A DNA stretch of 44,769 nt, taken from Chlamydiota bacterium (GTDB lineage Bacteria > Chlamydiota > Chlamydiia > Chlamydiales > Rhabdochlamydiaceae). The stretch's first letter is position 1, and the number at the start of each line of letters is the position of its first letter. Made by a program: the position numbers and the translations under genes. The stretch covers positions 1 through 44,769 of the forward strand of contig JABDHB010000003.1 in the NCBI GenBank assembly GCA_013285775.1, in the 5' to 3' direction. Below are positions 33,435 to 40,706 of the stretch, in pieces. Under the pieces are notes generated by a model. The model was not told where the DNA came from. It did no database searches and saw nothing but the letters and a program-made list of their open reading frames with translations.

Positions 33435-34055
33435 TTAAAGATAATGAGCTTCAGCCCAGGTGTGATCATCTTTTCGAATGATTCTGTCGATAACAATGAT
33501 GTTATTGCGTTGGCATTCGTGAATGGCTTGTTTTATATGATCGTGTTCATAACCATCTACCCATAGAAAAGTATTTTCGTGAGCGATCATTTTGCAATTG
33601 AGAATGTCTTGCAAAAATGACTGATTAGAATTAGATGCGTCGATGTAAATTAAATCAAATTTATCACTGGGAAATTGGGAGACGTATTGAAGAACCGTAC
33701 TTTTAGAATCGCCATCCATAAAATGAAAAACCTTTCCATATTTGCGAGAAAGATAATTGGCTGTAGCCCTTGCGTTAGAGCCGTTGTTAATGTCAAAGGT
33801 AAGAAATTTCTCTAGCCCTTTACACTTTTGGAAAAAGAATTCTGTAAAAGGTCCTGCATCGAGTCTAAGTTGGGAAATTGTCCTAATTTCAGGATGCCGT
33901 TCGAGCGTGCGGCTAAAATATTCTCGTTGTGGAGGGGTCACCTGTCCTCCCACGCAATTGTGACTTCTGCTGTGCCTTGTAAGATAATTGTCTAGATTGG
34001 AGTCGGCAAATAGGGGGATGAGAAATAAACTAAAGGTTAAGATAAGTTGTAGCAT
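33435..34055 (-). CDS. Exported methyltransferase-like protein, tandem copy 2, motif residues lost
   Basis: A 206-residue paralog of the preceding gene with signal peptide MLQLILTFSLFLIPLFADS. The scaffold is kept (RHPEIRTISQL, FHFMDGDSKSTVL, PSDKFDLIYIDASNSNQSFL), but the glycine-rich SAM motif A-E-I-G-L-K-G-G has become S-Q-L-R-L-D-A-G and the D-G-D-H-S-Y site has become D-A-S-N-S-N. It probably no longer binds SAM or catalyses. The start at 34055 is chosen because the open frame above it runs into the ung remnant on the other strand. Confidence 0.7.
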   Translation of the reverse strand: MLQLILTFSLFLIPLFADSNLDNYLTRHSRSHNCVGGQVTPPQREYFSRTLERHPEIRTISQLRLDAGPFTEFFFQKCKGLEKFLTFDINNGSNARATANYLSRKYGKVFHFMDGDSKSTVLQYVSQFPSDKFDLIYIDASNSNQSFLQDILNCKMIAHENTFLWVDGYEHDHIKQAIHECQRNNIIVIDRIIRKDDHTWAEAHYL

Positions 34056-34133
34056 AGTTCCTTCCGCAGTTAAAGATTCTTTTGTGGACCTTAGCTGATT
34101 AGAAGTTTCTGTTGCAATAACTTTATTTATAAT

Positions 34134-34217
34134 GGATTTTTTGGTTGTCGCCATTTTTCTAAAATCAATGCTTTTTTGGAGAAGCGGGAGGATGGCTTGA
34201 TCAATGGGGAAATGGGG
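34134..34217 (+). pseudogene. Remnant of the ung 3' end
   Basis: About 84 bases matching the end of ung (32697-32782) at roughly 80 percent by eye. The frame reads GFFGCRHFSKINAFLEK where ung has GFFGCRHFSQINAFLQK, then diverges after LI-N-G-E-M-G. The ung stop is lost and the frame runs on to a later TAA. It marks the right edge of the two-gene methyltransferase insert. Confidence 0.85.
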
Positions 34218-34346
34218 AGAGTTTCATTCAGTTCTAGCTCAGAAAGGTTTTGGGATATATTTCTTTTGTTCTTAGAGGGTTTGTCAGTTTTCATGTATAA
34301 TCTCTCCTTAAGTTACCTATAAAATTAAAGGAATTATTTTACAACA

Positions 34347-35249
34347 ATGAAACTGCCTGAAGCTTTACAGAAAGCATTGGAAGAAGAAGTTTCCCGTATG
34401 AGCGTGAAGGAACTGGCTTCTTATTCGCGTGATTTAAGCGAGCGTTACCGTGTGGGTAAAGGCTTTGTGGAAAAAGAGGGGCATCGGCTTGCTTATTTGG
34501 TGAGTCGGATGCCGGCTACTTTTGCGGCAATTTGTAAGGCGTTAGAAAATGTGGATGGTGTGAGAAGTGTAGCGGACGTAGGGGCAGGGCCAGGGACGGG
34601 AATGTGGGCTGCGCTAACCATGTTGAAAGGAATCGAGAGAATTGACTTATATGAAAGAGATAAAGGTTTGATCGCACTTGGGAAAAAATTTGGGGGAAAT
34701 GAGAATTGGCATGAGGTGGATTTAAGGAACGACTTTAAGATGGAGAGTGCCGATTTGGTGATTTTATCTTATGTTGTAAATGAACTTCCTTCTTACGACA
34801 AGTTAGTTAATAAGTTGTGGAACCTCGCAAATAAGTTTTTGCTGATTATTGAGCCGGGAACTCCTGTAGGCTTTGAAAGAATCAGAAAGATAAGAGAAAA
34901 GTTTTTGAACAATATAATTGCGCCTTGCACCCACCTAAATGCGTGTCCCATGCAAGGGGGCGATTGGTGCCATTTTGCTGCGCGTGTTGAGAGAACCTCT
35001 TTGCATAGACAAGTCAAGGAAGGAGCTTTGGGTCATGAGGATGAGAAATTTTCTTATATTCTCCTATCGAAGGAAAAGAAGGAACTTTCTGGGGAAAGGA
35101 TCATGCGCCATCCTCAGATAGGAAAAGGACACGTTTCTTTTACGGTGTGCTGTAGTGAAGGGCTTTGTAAAAGGGTTGTGACCAAAAAAGATAAAGAGCG
35201 CTATCGCCTCTCCAAAAAAAGCGCCTGGGGTGATGTTTTACCAAGATAA
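34347..35249 (+). CDS. Rsm22-like ribosomal-subunit methyltransferase homolog
   Basis: A 300-residue protein of the Rsm22/COG5459 family. The SAM motif is SVADVGAGPGTGMWAAL, followed by VILSYVVNELPS. A Cys cluster (APCTHLNACPMQGGDWCHF) and the following ARVERTSLHRQVK are the family signature; in mitochondrial Rsm22/METTL17 these Cys residues hold an iron-sulfur cluster. The protein acts on or with the small ribosomal subunit. The coding strand is G-rich like ung. No signal peptide, in contrast to the methyltransferases to its left. Confidence 0.88.
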   Translation: MKLPEALQKALEEEVSRMSVKELASYSRDLSERYRVGKGFVEKEGHRLAYLVSRMPATFAAICKALENVDGVRSVADVGAGPGTGMWAALTMLKGIERIDLYERDKGLIALGKKFGGNENWHEVDLRNDFKMESADLVILSYVVNELPSYDKLVNKLWNLANKFLLIIEPGTPVGFERIRKIREKFLNNIIAPCTHLNACPMQGGDWCHFAARVERTSLHRQVKEGALGHEDEKFSYILLSKEKKELSGERIMRHPQIGKGHVSFTVCCSEGLCKRVVTKKDKERYRLSKKSAWGDVLPR

Positions 35250-35298
35250 TTTTTGAGATTTATCATATCTAAATATGGGAATGCTATAATGATTGCCT

Positions 35299-35523
35299 AT
35301 GTACTACAAAGAGTTTTTGAATGTTCTTTCTCAGCTAGCGACACACAATAAGGCTTATGTAGAGGTCGGTGACAAGTTAATTTTTGTAGAAGTAGAAGGC
35401 AGGAGCTGGAAAGTATCAAGTAAAGAATTTAATAACGACTTGTTTCTGGTTTATGATGTTCAAGGAGAGCCTAAGTATTTACAGTTTAGAAAAGCGTTGA
35501 GAGATTTCCTTCCTTTGATTTAG
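35299..35523 (+). CDS. Small protein of unknown function
   Basis: A 74-residue soluble protein from the ATG at 35299 (a TTG six bases upstream is also possible). It begins MYYKEFLNVLSQLATHNKAY and has a beta-rich centre (VEVGDKLIFVEVEGRSWKVS). Its stop codon touches the start of the palindromic element downstream. Not recognised. Confidence 0.5.
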   Translation: MYYKEFLNVLSQLATHNKAYVEVGDKLIFVEVEGRSWKVSSKEFNNDLFLVYDVQGEPKYLQFRKALRDFLPLI

Positions 35524-35834
35524 TGACTTACCTTACGCAAAATGGTGGCGCCAGTTCCTGGCTTGGAGGAGGTGGTGCATTTTTTCCGTGGGTTCCCACC
35601 CACGGCTAGCAACTGCCATCGCTTGCGCGATTTGATTACCGCTTTGCGGTTAAGATAAAAATCAGGTTTCCATAACAAAATCGGATGCTGTTCTTAACCG
35701 CGAATGCGGTAATCAAATCGCGCAAGCGATGGCAGTTGTTAGCCGTGGTGTGACGAACGAATGTGAGGAACCCACGGAAATCGTATACTCACATCTGAGC
35801 CAGGAACTGGCGACAGTATTTTGCGTAAAGTGAG
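35524..35834. repeat. Palindromic intergenic element (about 310 bp)
   Basis: No gene. The left and right halves are inverted copies. A perfect 32-bp arm (35611-35642 and 35706-35737, containing ccatcgcttgcgcgatttga) surrounds a 63-base centre, and the outer ends (35534-35564 and 35798-35828, containing gccagttcctggct) pair with four mismatches by eye. The word ccgtgggttcc occurs in both arms. It resembles a MITE or another folded repeat and separates the small gene from the convergent purB. Confidence 0.85.
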
Positions 35835-35847
35835 TTATTCATCGTTT

Positions 35848-37206
35848 TTATAAATCTATCGAATGTAGGGAAGGTTTGACTGTTTTGTATTTTTCGAGGA
35901 GCGGGTAGATTTCTTCTTTTAGGTATTCGTCGACTTGTTCCTTGGCTCTTCCCGTGTTAGGTTGTAAGAGTGTATTAATTTCTTGTTCTGAGAGGCCGAG
36001 GACGGGATCATTTGGCTTAGGCGCGTGTTTGCGTAAGTGTTCGTGAACGATTTGTCGATCTTTCCCTTTTTTTGAGGCTGCAATGAGGATGTTTTCCAAA
36101 GCAATTTGCGGGAGTTCTTCTTGAAGATGTTTTGCAATGATATCAGGATGAATTTGGATATTTGCTGTGATAGAAAGGAGAAGATTAAGAATGCTGTCGG
36201 CGCAAAGAAAAGCTTCTGGGATGACGAGTCTTCGGTTAGAGGAATCATCGAGGGATCTCTCTAGCCATTGAGTAGCGGCTGTGTAGGAAGGGTTTTCACA
36301 AAGGGAAATAAGGAAGCGGGAAAGACCGCAAATTCTTTCTGCTTGCATCGGGTTTTTTTTGTGCGGCATTGCAGAAGAGCCTACTTGAGTAGTATGAAAA
36401 GGCTCTTCTAGTTCTTTAAGATGAGCCAGGAGGCGAAGATCTGTAGCAAATTTGTGGCTGCTAACAGCTAGCCCATTTAGAAGAGAGAGGATTTGGACAT
36501 CTTGTTTACGTGTGTATGTTTGTCCTGCGATAGAAAATACATGGGAAAACTCCATTTCTTTTGCTACAAAGGTTTCGAGTTTTTTTACTTTGTTGGAGTC
36601 ATTGTTGAAAAGGGAAAGGAAGGATGCTTGTGTTCCTGTAGCCCCTTTTAAACCTAAAAATCTGATGGTTCTTGTTTCTATGTCATGAAAATCGAGAACG
36701 AAATCTTGGAGCCAGAGGCAAGCTCTTTTGCCAACGGTTGTAGGTTGTGCTGTTTGGAAATGGGTATAACCTAGACATGCAATATTGCTTTGTTTTAAGG
36801 AAAAATCTGCGAGCTGACGGATAAGCTGAATCAGTTTTGATTTGAGAATGTGGAGTCCTTCTCTCATTTGAATGAGGTCTGTGTTATCGGTGACAAAGCA
36901 AGAAGTGGCACCTAAATGGATAATCCCTTTTGCTTCTGGACATTCTTCTCCAAATGCATGAATGTGGGCCATCACGTCGTGTCGAAAAGTCTTTTCATAT
37001 TTTTCAGCTAAATCGATATTGAGTTTAGCGGTTTCCATGGCGTGAATTTGTGCATCACTGATTGGAAGACCAAGAGATTTTTCTCCTTTAGCAAGTGCAA
37101 TCCAGAGTTTTCTCCAAGTTTGAAACTTAAATTCTGCAGAAAATATATGGGACATTTCTTTACTTGCATAACGGGTAGAAAAGGGTGATTCATACGTGTC
37201 ATGCAT
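35848..37206 (-). CDS. purB: Adenylosuccinate lyase
   Basis: A 452-residue member of the fumarase/aspartase superfamily. PurB makes fumarate from adenylosuccinate and from SAICAR in purine synthesis. The superfamily signature is GSSAMPHKKNPMQAERICGL with the mobile-loop Ser. The catalytic His regions are LGATSCFVTDNTDLIQ and GYTHFQTAQPTTVGKRACLW. The start MHDTYESPFSTRYASKEM is normal for the family. The pGP6-D-like gene ends 3 bases upstream, so purB may be the last gene of the thrS operon. Confidence 0.95.
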   Translation of the reverse strand: MHDTYESPFSTRYASKEMSHIFSAEFKFQTWRKLWIALAKGEKSLGLPISDAQIHAMETAKLNIDLAEKYEKTFRHDVMAHIHAFGEECPEAKGIIHLGATSCFVTDNTDLIQMREGLHILKSKLIQLIRQLADFSLKQSNIACLGYTHFQTAQPTTVGKRACLWLQDFVLDFHDIETRTIRFLGLKGATGTQASFLSLFNNDSNKVKKLETFVAKEMEFSHVFSIAGQTYTRKQDVQILSLLNGLAVSSHKFATDLRLLAHLKELEEPFHTTQVGSSAMPHKKNPMQAERICGLSRFLISLCENPSYTAATQWLERSLDDSSNRRLVIPEAFLCADSILNLLLSITANIQIHPDIIAKHLQEELPQIALENILIAASKKGKDRQIVHEHLRKHAPKPNDPVLGLSEQEINTLLQPNTGRAKEQVDEYLKEEIYPLLEKYKTVKPSLHSIDL

Positions 37207-37209
37207 AAG

Positions 37210-37947
37210 TCAATCCACCATTTTTTGGAGATCTTTTAAAAGCCCAAGGAGAATATTTTTTTGTTTGCTAGAAGGTTTGAAGTCTTTTCGCTTGAGTTGA
37301 TCTGAAAGGCGCATAAGAACAATTACAGCCTGTTCAGAAACGTTTGTTTTACGTTTGTCTGTGGCATCTAAAGGAAATATTTCACGGATAAGGGTAAGAA
37401 CTTCTTGCTTAGGCTCCCCTTTATAGTTTGCAATGATTTCTGTTTTCTTTTCGATCTCCCCTGTACGACTTGCAAGAGCATAGACTGCTTGTCTTGGCAT
37501 CTCTTCGAGTTTTTGATGGAGCATTTGAGGAAGTGCAAGATGAAGTTCGTAATATTGCAAAAAGTTATACGGTGTTTGTCGATTGCCATAAGTGGATTGA
37601 AGCCATGCGCTGAAGGCTCCATCCTTGTAGTTTTTTAAGATCTCTTGAGCGCGCTTGATTCTCTCTCCATGCAAGATGGCTGCCTGATTGTTAATAGCTT
37701 TCACTTCAGAAGTGATGGCTAAAAGAGCTGTAAAATCTTGAGAGGTATCTTTTTCTGTATCAGCAAAAGAGCTGAGGATATTTCCAATGCTCTCTTGTTC
37801 TTTTTCGCTGAGTTTTGAAACGCGAAAAACTCCTGAAAAACTAGATAAGCTCCCACTTGTAGAGAGTTCTGCAAGGCCAGTCATTTTGGAGAGTTTATTG
37901 CTTGCGTTTTTTAGCCTGTTCGATAAAAAGTCATTAACTTTGGACAT
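37210..37947 (-). CDS. pGP6-D family protein (CT583-like)
   Basis: A 245-residue homolog of the chlamydial plasmid protein pGP6-D and its chromosomal copy CT583. Recognised from SAWLQSTYGNRQTPYNFLQY, from LASRTGEIEKKTEIIANYKG and from its position next to a ParA-like gene. On the chlamydial plasmid pGP5-D and pGP6-D lie together in the same way. Function is unclear; a role in segregation or gene regulation with ParA is inferred. It is 11 bases after the ParA-like stop. Confidence 0.85.
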   Translation of the reverse strand: MSKVNDFLSNRLKNASNKLSKMTGLAELSTSGSLSSFSGVFRVSKLSEKEQESIGNILSSFADTEKDTSQDFTALLAITSEVKAINNQAAILHGERIKRAQEILKNYKDGAFSAWLQSTYGNRQTPYNFLQYYELHLALPQMLHQKLEEMPRQAVYALASRTGEIEKKTEIIANYKGEPKQEVLTLIREIFPLDATDKRKTNVSEQAVIVLMRLSDQLKRKDFKPSSKQKNILLGLLKDLQKMVD

Positions 37948-37958
37948 GTAAACCTGTT

Positions 37959-38711
37959 TTACAACCGTTTTAAAAGTTCTTCTGTAAGAGAGACGTAGTC
38001 TTCTGTAGCGCGAGACTCTGGGGCTGTTTCAAAAACAGGTTTTCCAAAAACAGAGGCTTCAGAAATGGAGATATCCCGTCTGATTTTACTTTGTAAAAGT
38101 TTTCCAGGAAATGTAGTTTCAATGACATCTAAAAAAGCCTGGTTACTTTTACCGCGTGGATTCCAAAAAGAGAGAACCACTCCCAAAATACTGAAAGGGT
38201 GTCTCTGAGAGATGCTTTCCATGAATTGGGAAAGGCGCATCAGTCCTTTGACACTATAAAATTCTGGTGTGGCGCAAACCATTGAGTATTGAGATGCAAT
38301 TAAAGCAGATTCCGTAAGCCAGCAAAGAGAAGGGGGGGTATCGATGATCACAATATCGTATTTTAAGGGGCGCAATACTTCTTTTAATTTTTCGTGAGAA
38401 TATCTGTCTGCTGCAAGAGATCCTGTTACTTCAACTCGTTCCAGCCATGTGTCAGCAGGAATAAGGGAAAGGTTGGGAACTTCTGTTGGCAAAATCACAT
38501 CCTGAATATCTTTTGTTCCCTGAAGGACAGACGCCAAAGAATCTTGAGCGTCAGGATCAAGGCCAAGTCCTGTAGTGAGATTTGCTTGTGCATCAAAGTC
38601 GATAAGCAAAACTTTCTTTTTATGGTATTTGGCAAGCGCTGCCGCTAAGTGTAATGAGGTAGAGGTTTTTGCAGTCCCCCCTTTAAAACTACTTACCGTA
38701 ATCGTTTTCAT
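37959..38711 (-). CDS. ParA/MinD-like ATPase (pGP5-D / CT582-like)
   Basis: A 250-residue ParA-type ATPase. The deviant Walker A is FKGGTAKTSTSLHLA (the usual K-G-G-x-x-K-T), the switch region is VLLIDFDAQANLTTGLG, and the Walker B-like site is YDIVIIDTPPSL. Such proteins place chromosomes or plasmids. In C. trachomatis CT582 and the plasmid pGP5-D are its relatives. The ATG overlaps the thrS stop by 4 bases, giving translational coupling. No ParB gene or clear parS cluster is seen here. Confidence 0.92.
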   Translation of the reverse strand: MKTITVSSFKGGTAKTSTSLHLAAALAKYHKKKVLLIDFDAQANLTTGLGLDPDAQDSLASVLQGTKDIQDVILPTEVPNLSLIPADTWLERVEVTGSLAADRYSHEKLKEVLRPLKYDIVIIDTPPSLCWLTESALIASQYSMVCATPEFYSVKGLMRLSQFMESISQRHPFSILGVVLSFWNPRGKSNQAFLDVIETTFPGKLLQSKIRRDISISEASVFGKPVFETAPESRATEDYVSLTEELLKRL

Positions 38712-40630
38712 GTTGCTACCTTTTCTCCCTTGAAGAAAGATGTCAGAGAGCGCTCTTGTAATTCTTGTTTTAACGTGTTTAGAAAAGATGATAATTCCAC
38801 CTCCCCGTGCACAACACCATCTCTTGTGCGGAGTGTTGCGCTATTGTTTTCAATTTCTTTGTCTCCGGTCATCAACATATAGTTGACTTGTAGCATCTGT
38901 GCTGTACGGACCTTTTTATTTACAGATTCGCTTGTATCATCAACATCACAAATAAAGCCTGCAGCTTCTATTTGTTTTTGCAGTTTGTGAGCGTATTCTG
39001 CATGTCTGTCAGCAACAGTGATTACTCGTATTTGTAATGGACTTAACCATAAAGGGAATTTTCCTGCAAAGTTCTCGATTAATATTCCGAAAAAACGTTC
39101 TAGCGATCCAAAGATGGCTCTATGAATCATTACAGGTCTTTTGTTTGTTCCATCGCTATCCATATATTCTAGTTCAAATTTTTCTGGAAGTGCCATGTCA
39201 AGTTGGATTGTTCCACACTGCCAAGATCTTCCTAAAGCGTCGCGGATATGGATATCGATTTTTGGCCCATAAAATGCCCCATCTCCTTCATTGATTTTAT
39301 ATGGTTGCCCCCAAACGTCCAAAGCTCCTTTAAGACCTTCTGTTGCAATCCTCCAATCTTCATCTGAGCCAATACTTTTTTCGGGACGTGTAGAAAGTTC
39401 TAAACGGCAGGAAAGTCCAAATGTGGAGTAAATTTTATCAACAAGCCCTAAAACATTAATGAGCTCTTCTTTAATCTGTTCCTGCTTCATAAAAATATGA
39501 GCGTCATCTTGATGAAAACTTCTCACTCTAAAAAGTCCATTTAATGCGCCGGAAGCTTCATGTCTGTGGACGTGGCCAAATTCAGCAATTCTTAAAGGGA
39601 GTTCCCTATAGCTATGAAGTTTGCTTTTATAATAAAGCATGCAACCGGGACAATTCATCGGTTTTAAAGCATAGTGGCGCCCTTCAATTTCAAAGGCATA
39701 CATATTTTCTCGGTAGTGGAACCAGTGACCAGAAGTTTCCCAAAGCTTTTGAGACATGAGTTGAGGAGTTTTGATCTCTTCGTAATCAGCGCTGATATTG
39801 ATTTCTCTCCAAAAGCTGACTAATTTGTTCCAGATGATCATCCCTCTGTTATGGATGAATGGCATGCCCGGAGCTTCTTCCATGATGGAAAAAAGATCGA
39901 GCTTTTGCCCTAAAGCTTTATGATCCCGTTTTTTTGCTTCTTCTAAAAGTTGTAAGTAGTCTTTTAGCTCTTTTCGGTCTGGGAAGGAGATCGCATAGAT
40001 CCGTGTGAGCATCTCTTTAGTTTGGTCAGCTCTCCAGTAAGCGCCAGAAGTTTTTAAGATTTTAAAAGCTTTGATTTTCCCAATGGCTGGAAGATGGGGG
40101 CCTCTACAAAGATCGAAAAATTCCCCTTGAGAATATTCTGTGATCGGCCCTTCAAAACTTTGGATTAGCTCACACTTATAAGGATTGGCAGCAAAACGGC
40201 TAAGAGCTTCTTGTTTATCTTTAAAAAGATGGGGCACAGGTTTGTAATTTTCCTTAATAATCTTCTCCATCTCCTCTTCGATCCGCTCGAAATCTTTATC
40301 GGAAATCGTAAGATTTGCAAAGTCGTAATACAGTCCATTTTCAATAGGAGGACCGATGGTTGGTTTTGCCTCTGGCCAAAGGCGGAGAATGGCTTGTGCA
40401 AGAACGTGTGCTGTGGTATGCCAAAAAACTTCTTTCCCCTGCGTGTCTTCAAAATTGAGAATAACGACCATATCTTGGTCGTTGAGCGGATGGGAAAGAT
40501 CTTTAATGGTGCCATTAATATTTGCGGCCAATGCCTGGTTGGGGCTTCTAAGATTTAACTTTTCGGCTAAATCTTTAGCAGTGCTCCCTTCAGGAAGCTC
40601 TATCTTCTGATCGTTGTGGTATATAAACAT
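38708..40630 (-). CDS. thrS: Threonyl-tRNA synthetase
   Basis: A 640-residue class II aminoacyl-tRNA synthetase. The TGS domain (residues 1-60), the editing domain with HTTAHVLAQAI near residue 70, the catalytic core with the zinc-binding Cys in MNCPGCMLYY, motif 2 FRVRSFHQDDAHIF, motif 3 IHRAIFGSLERFFGILIENF and a C-terminal anticodon-binding domain are all present. The ATG at 40630 (MFIYHNDQ) is preferred over one 18 bases upstream. It heads an operon with ParA, the pGP6-D-like gene and perhaps purB. Confidence 0.97.
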   Translation of the reverse strand: MFIYHNDQKIELPEGSTAKDLAEKLNLRSPNQALAANINGTIKDLSHPLNDQDMVVILNFEDTQGKEVFWHTTAHVLAQAILRLWPEAKPTIGPPIENGLYYDFANLTISDKDFERIEEEMEKIIKENYKPVPHLFKDKQEALSRFAANPYKCELIQSFEGPITEYSQGEFFDLCRGPHLPAIGKIKAFKILKTSGAYWRADQTKEMLTRIYAISFPDRKELKDYLQLLEEAKKRDHKALGQKLDLFSIMEEAPGMPFIHNRGMIIWNKLVSFWREINISADYEEIKTPQLMSQKLWETSGHWFHYRENMYAFEIEGRHYALKPMNCPGCMLYYKSKLHSYRELPLRIAEFGHVHRHEASGALNGLFRVRSFHQDDAHIFMKQEQIKEELINVLGLVDKIYSTFGLSCRLELSTRPEKSIGSDEDWRIATEGLKGALDVWGQPYKINEGDGAFYGPKIDIHIRDALGRSWQCGTIQLDMALPEKFELEYMDSDGTNKRPVMIHRAIFGSLERFFGILIENFAGKFPLWLSPLQIRVITVADRHAEYAHKLQKQIEAAGFICDVDDTSESVNKKVRTAQMLQVNYMLMTGDKEIENNSATLRTRDGVVHGEVELSSFLNTLKQELQERSLTSFFKGEKVAT

Positions 40631-40706
40631 AGCACTTGAATTTCCCAATAAGTTTAGGTTGATTCTAATTCAGAGACAGGGAAAATGAAAAGACAAAAGT
40701 AATTAT

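Noticed and set aside
21409-34055. Ordinary LPS, capsule or O-antigen cluster
   Set aside because: No Wzx, Wzy, Wzz, ABC exporter, initiating transferase or nucleotide-sugar synthesis gene is visible, and the transferases carry export signals, which such clusters do not show.
34056-34154. N-terminal extension of the second tandem methyltransferase up to 34154
   Set aside because: The extension (MATTKKSIINKV...) reads partly across the ung remnant on the other strand and would bury the signal peptide; the ATG at 34055 matches the paralog.
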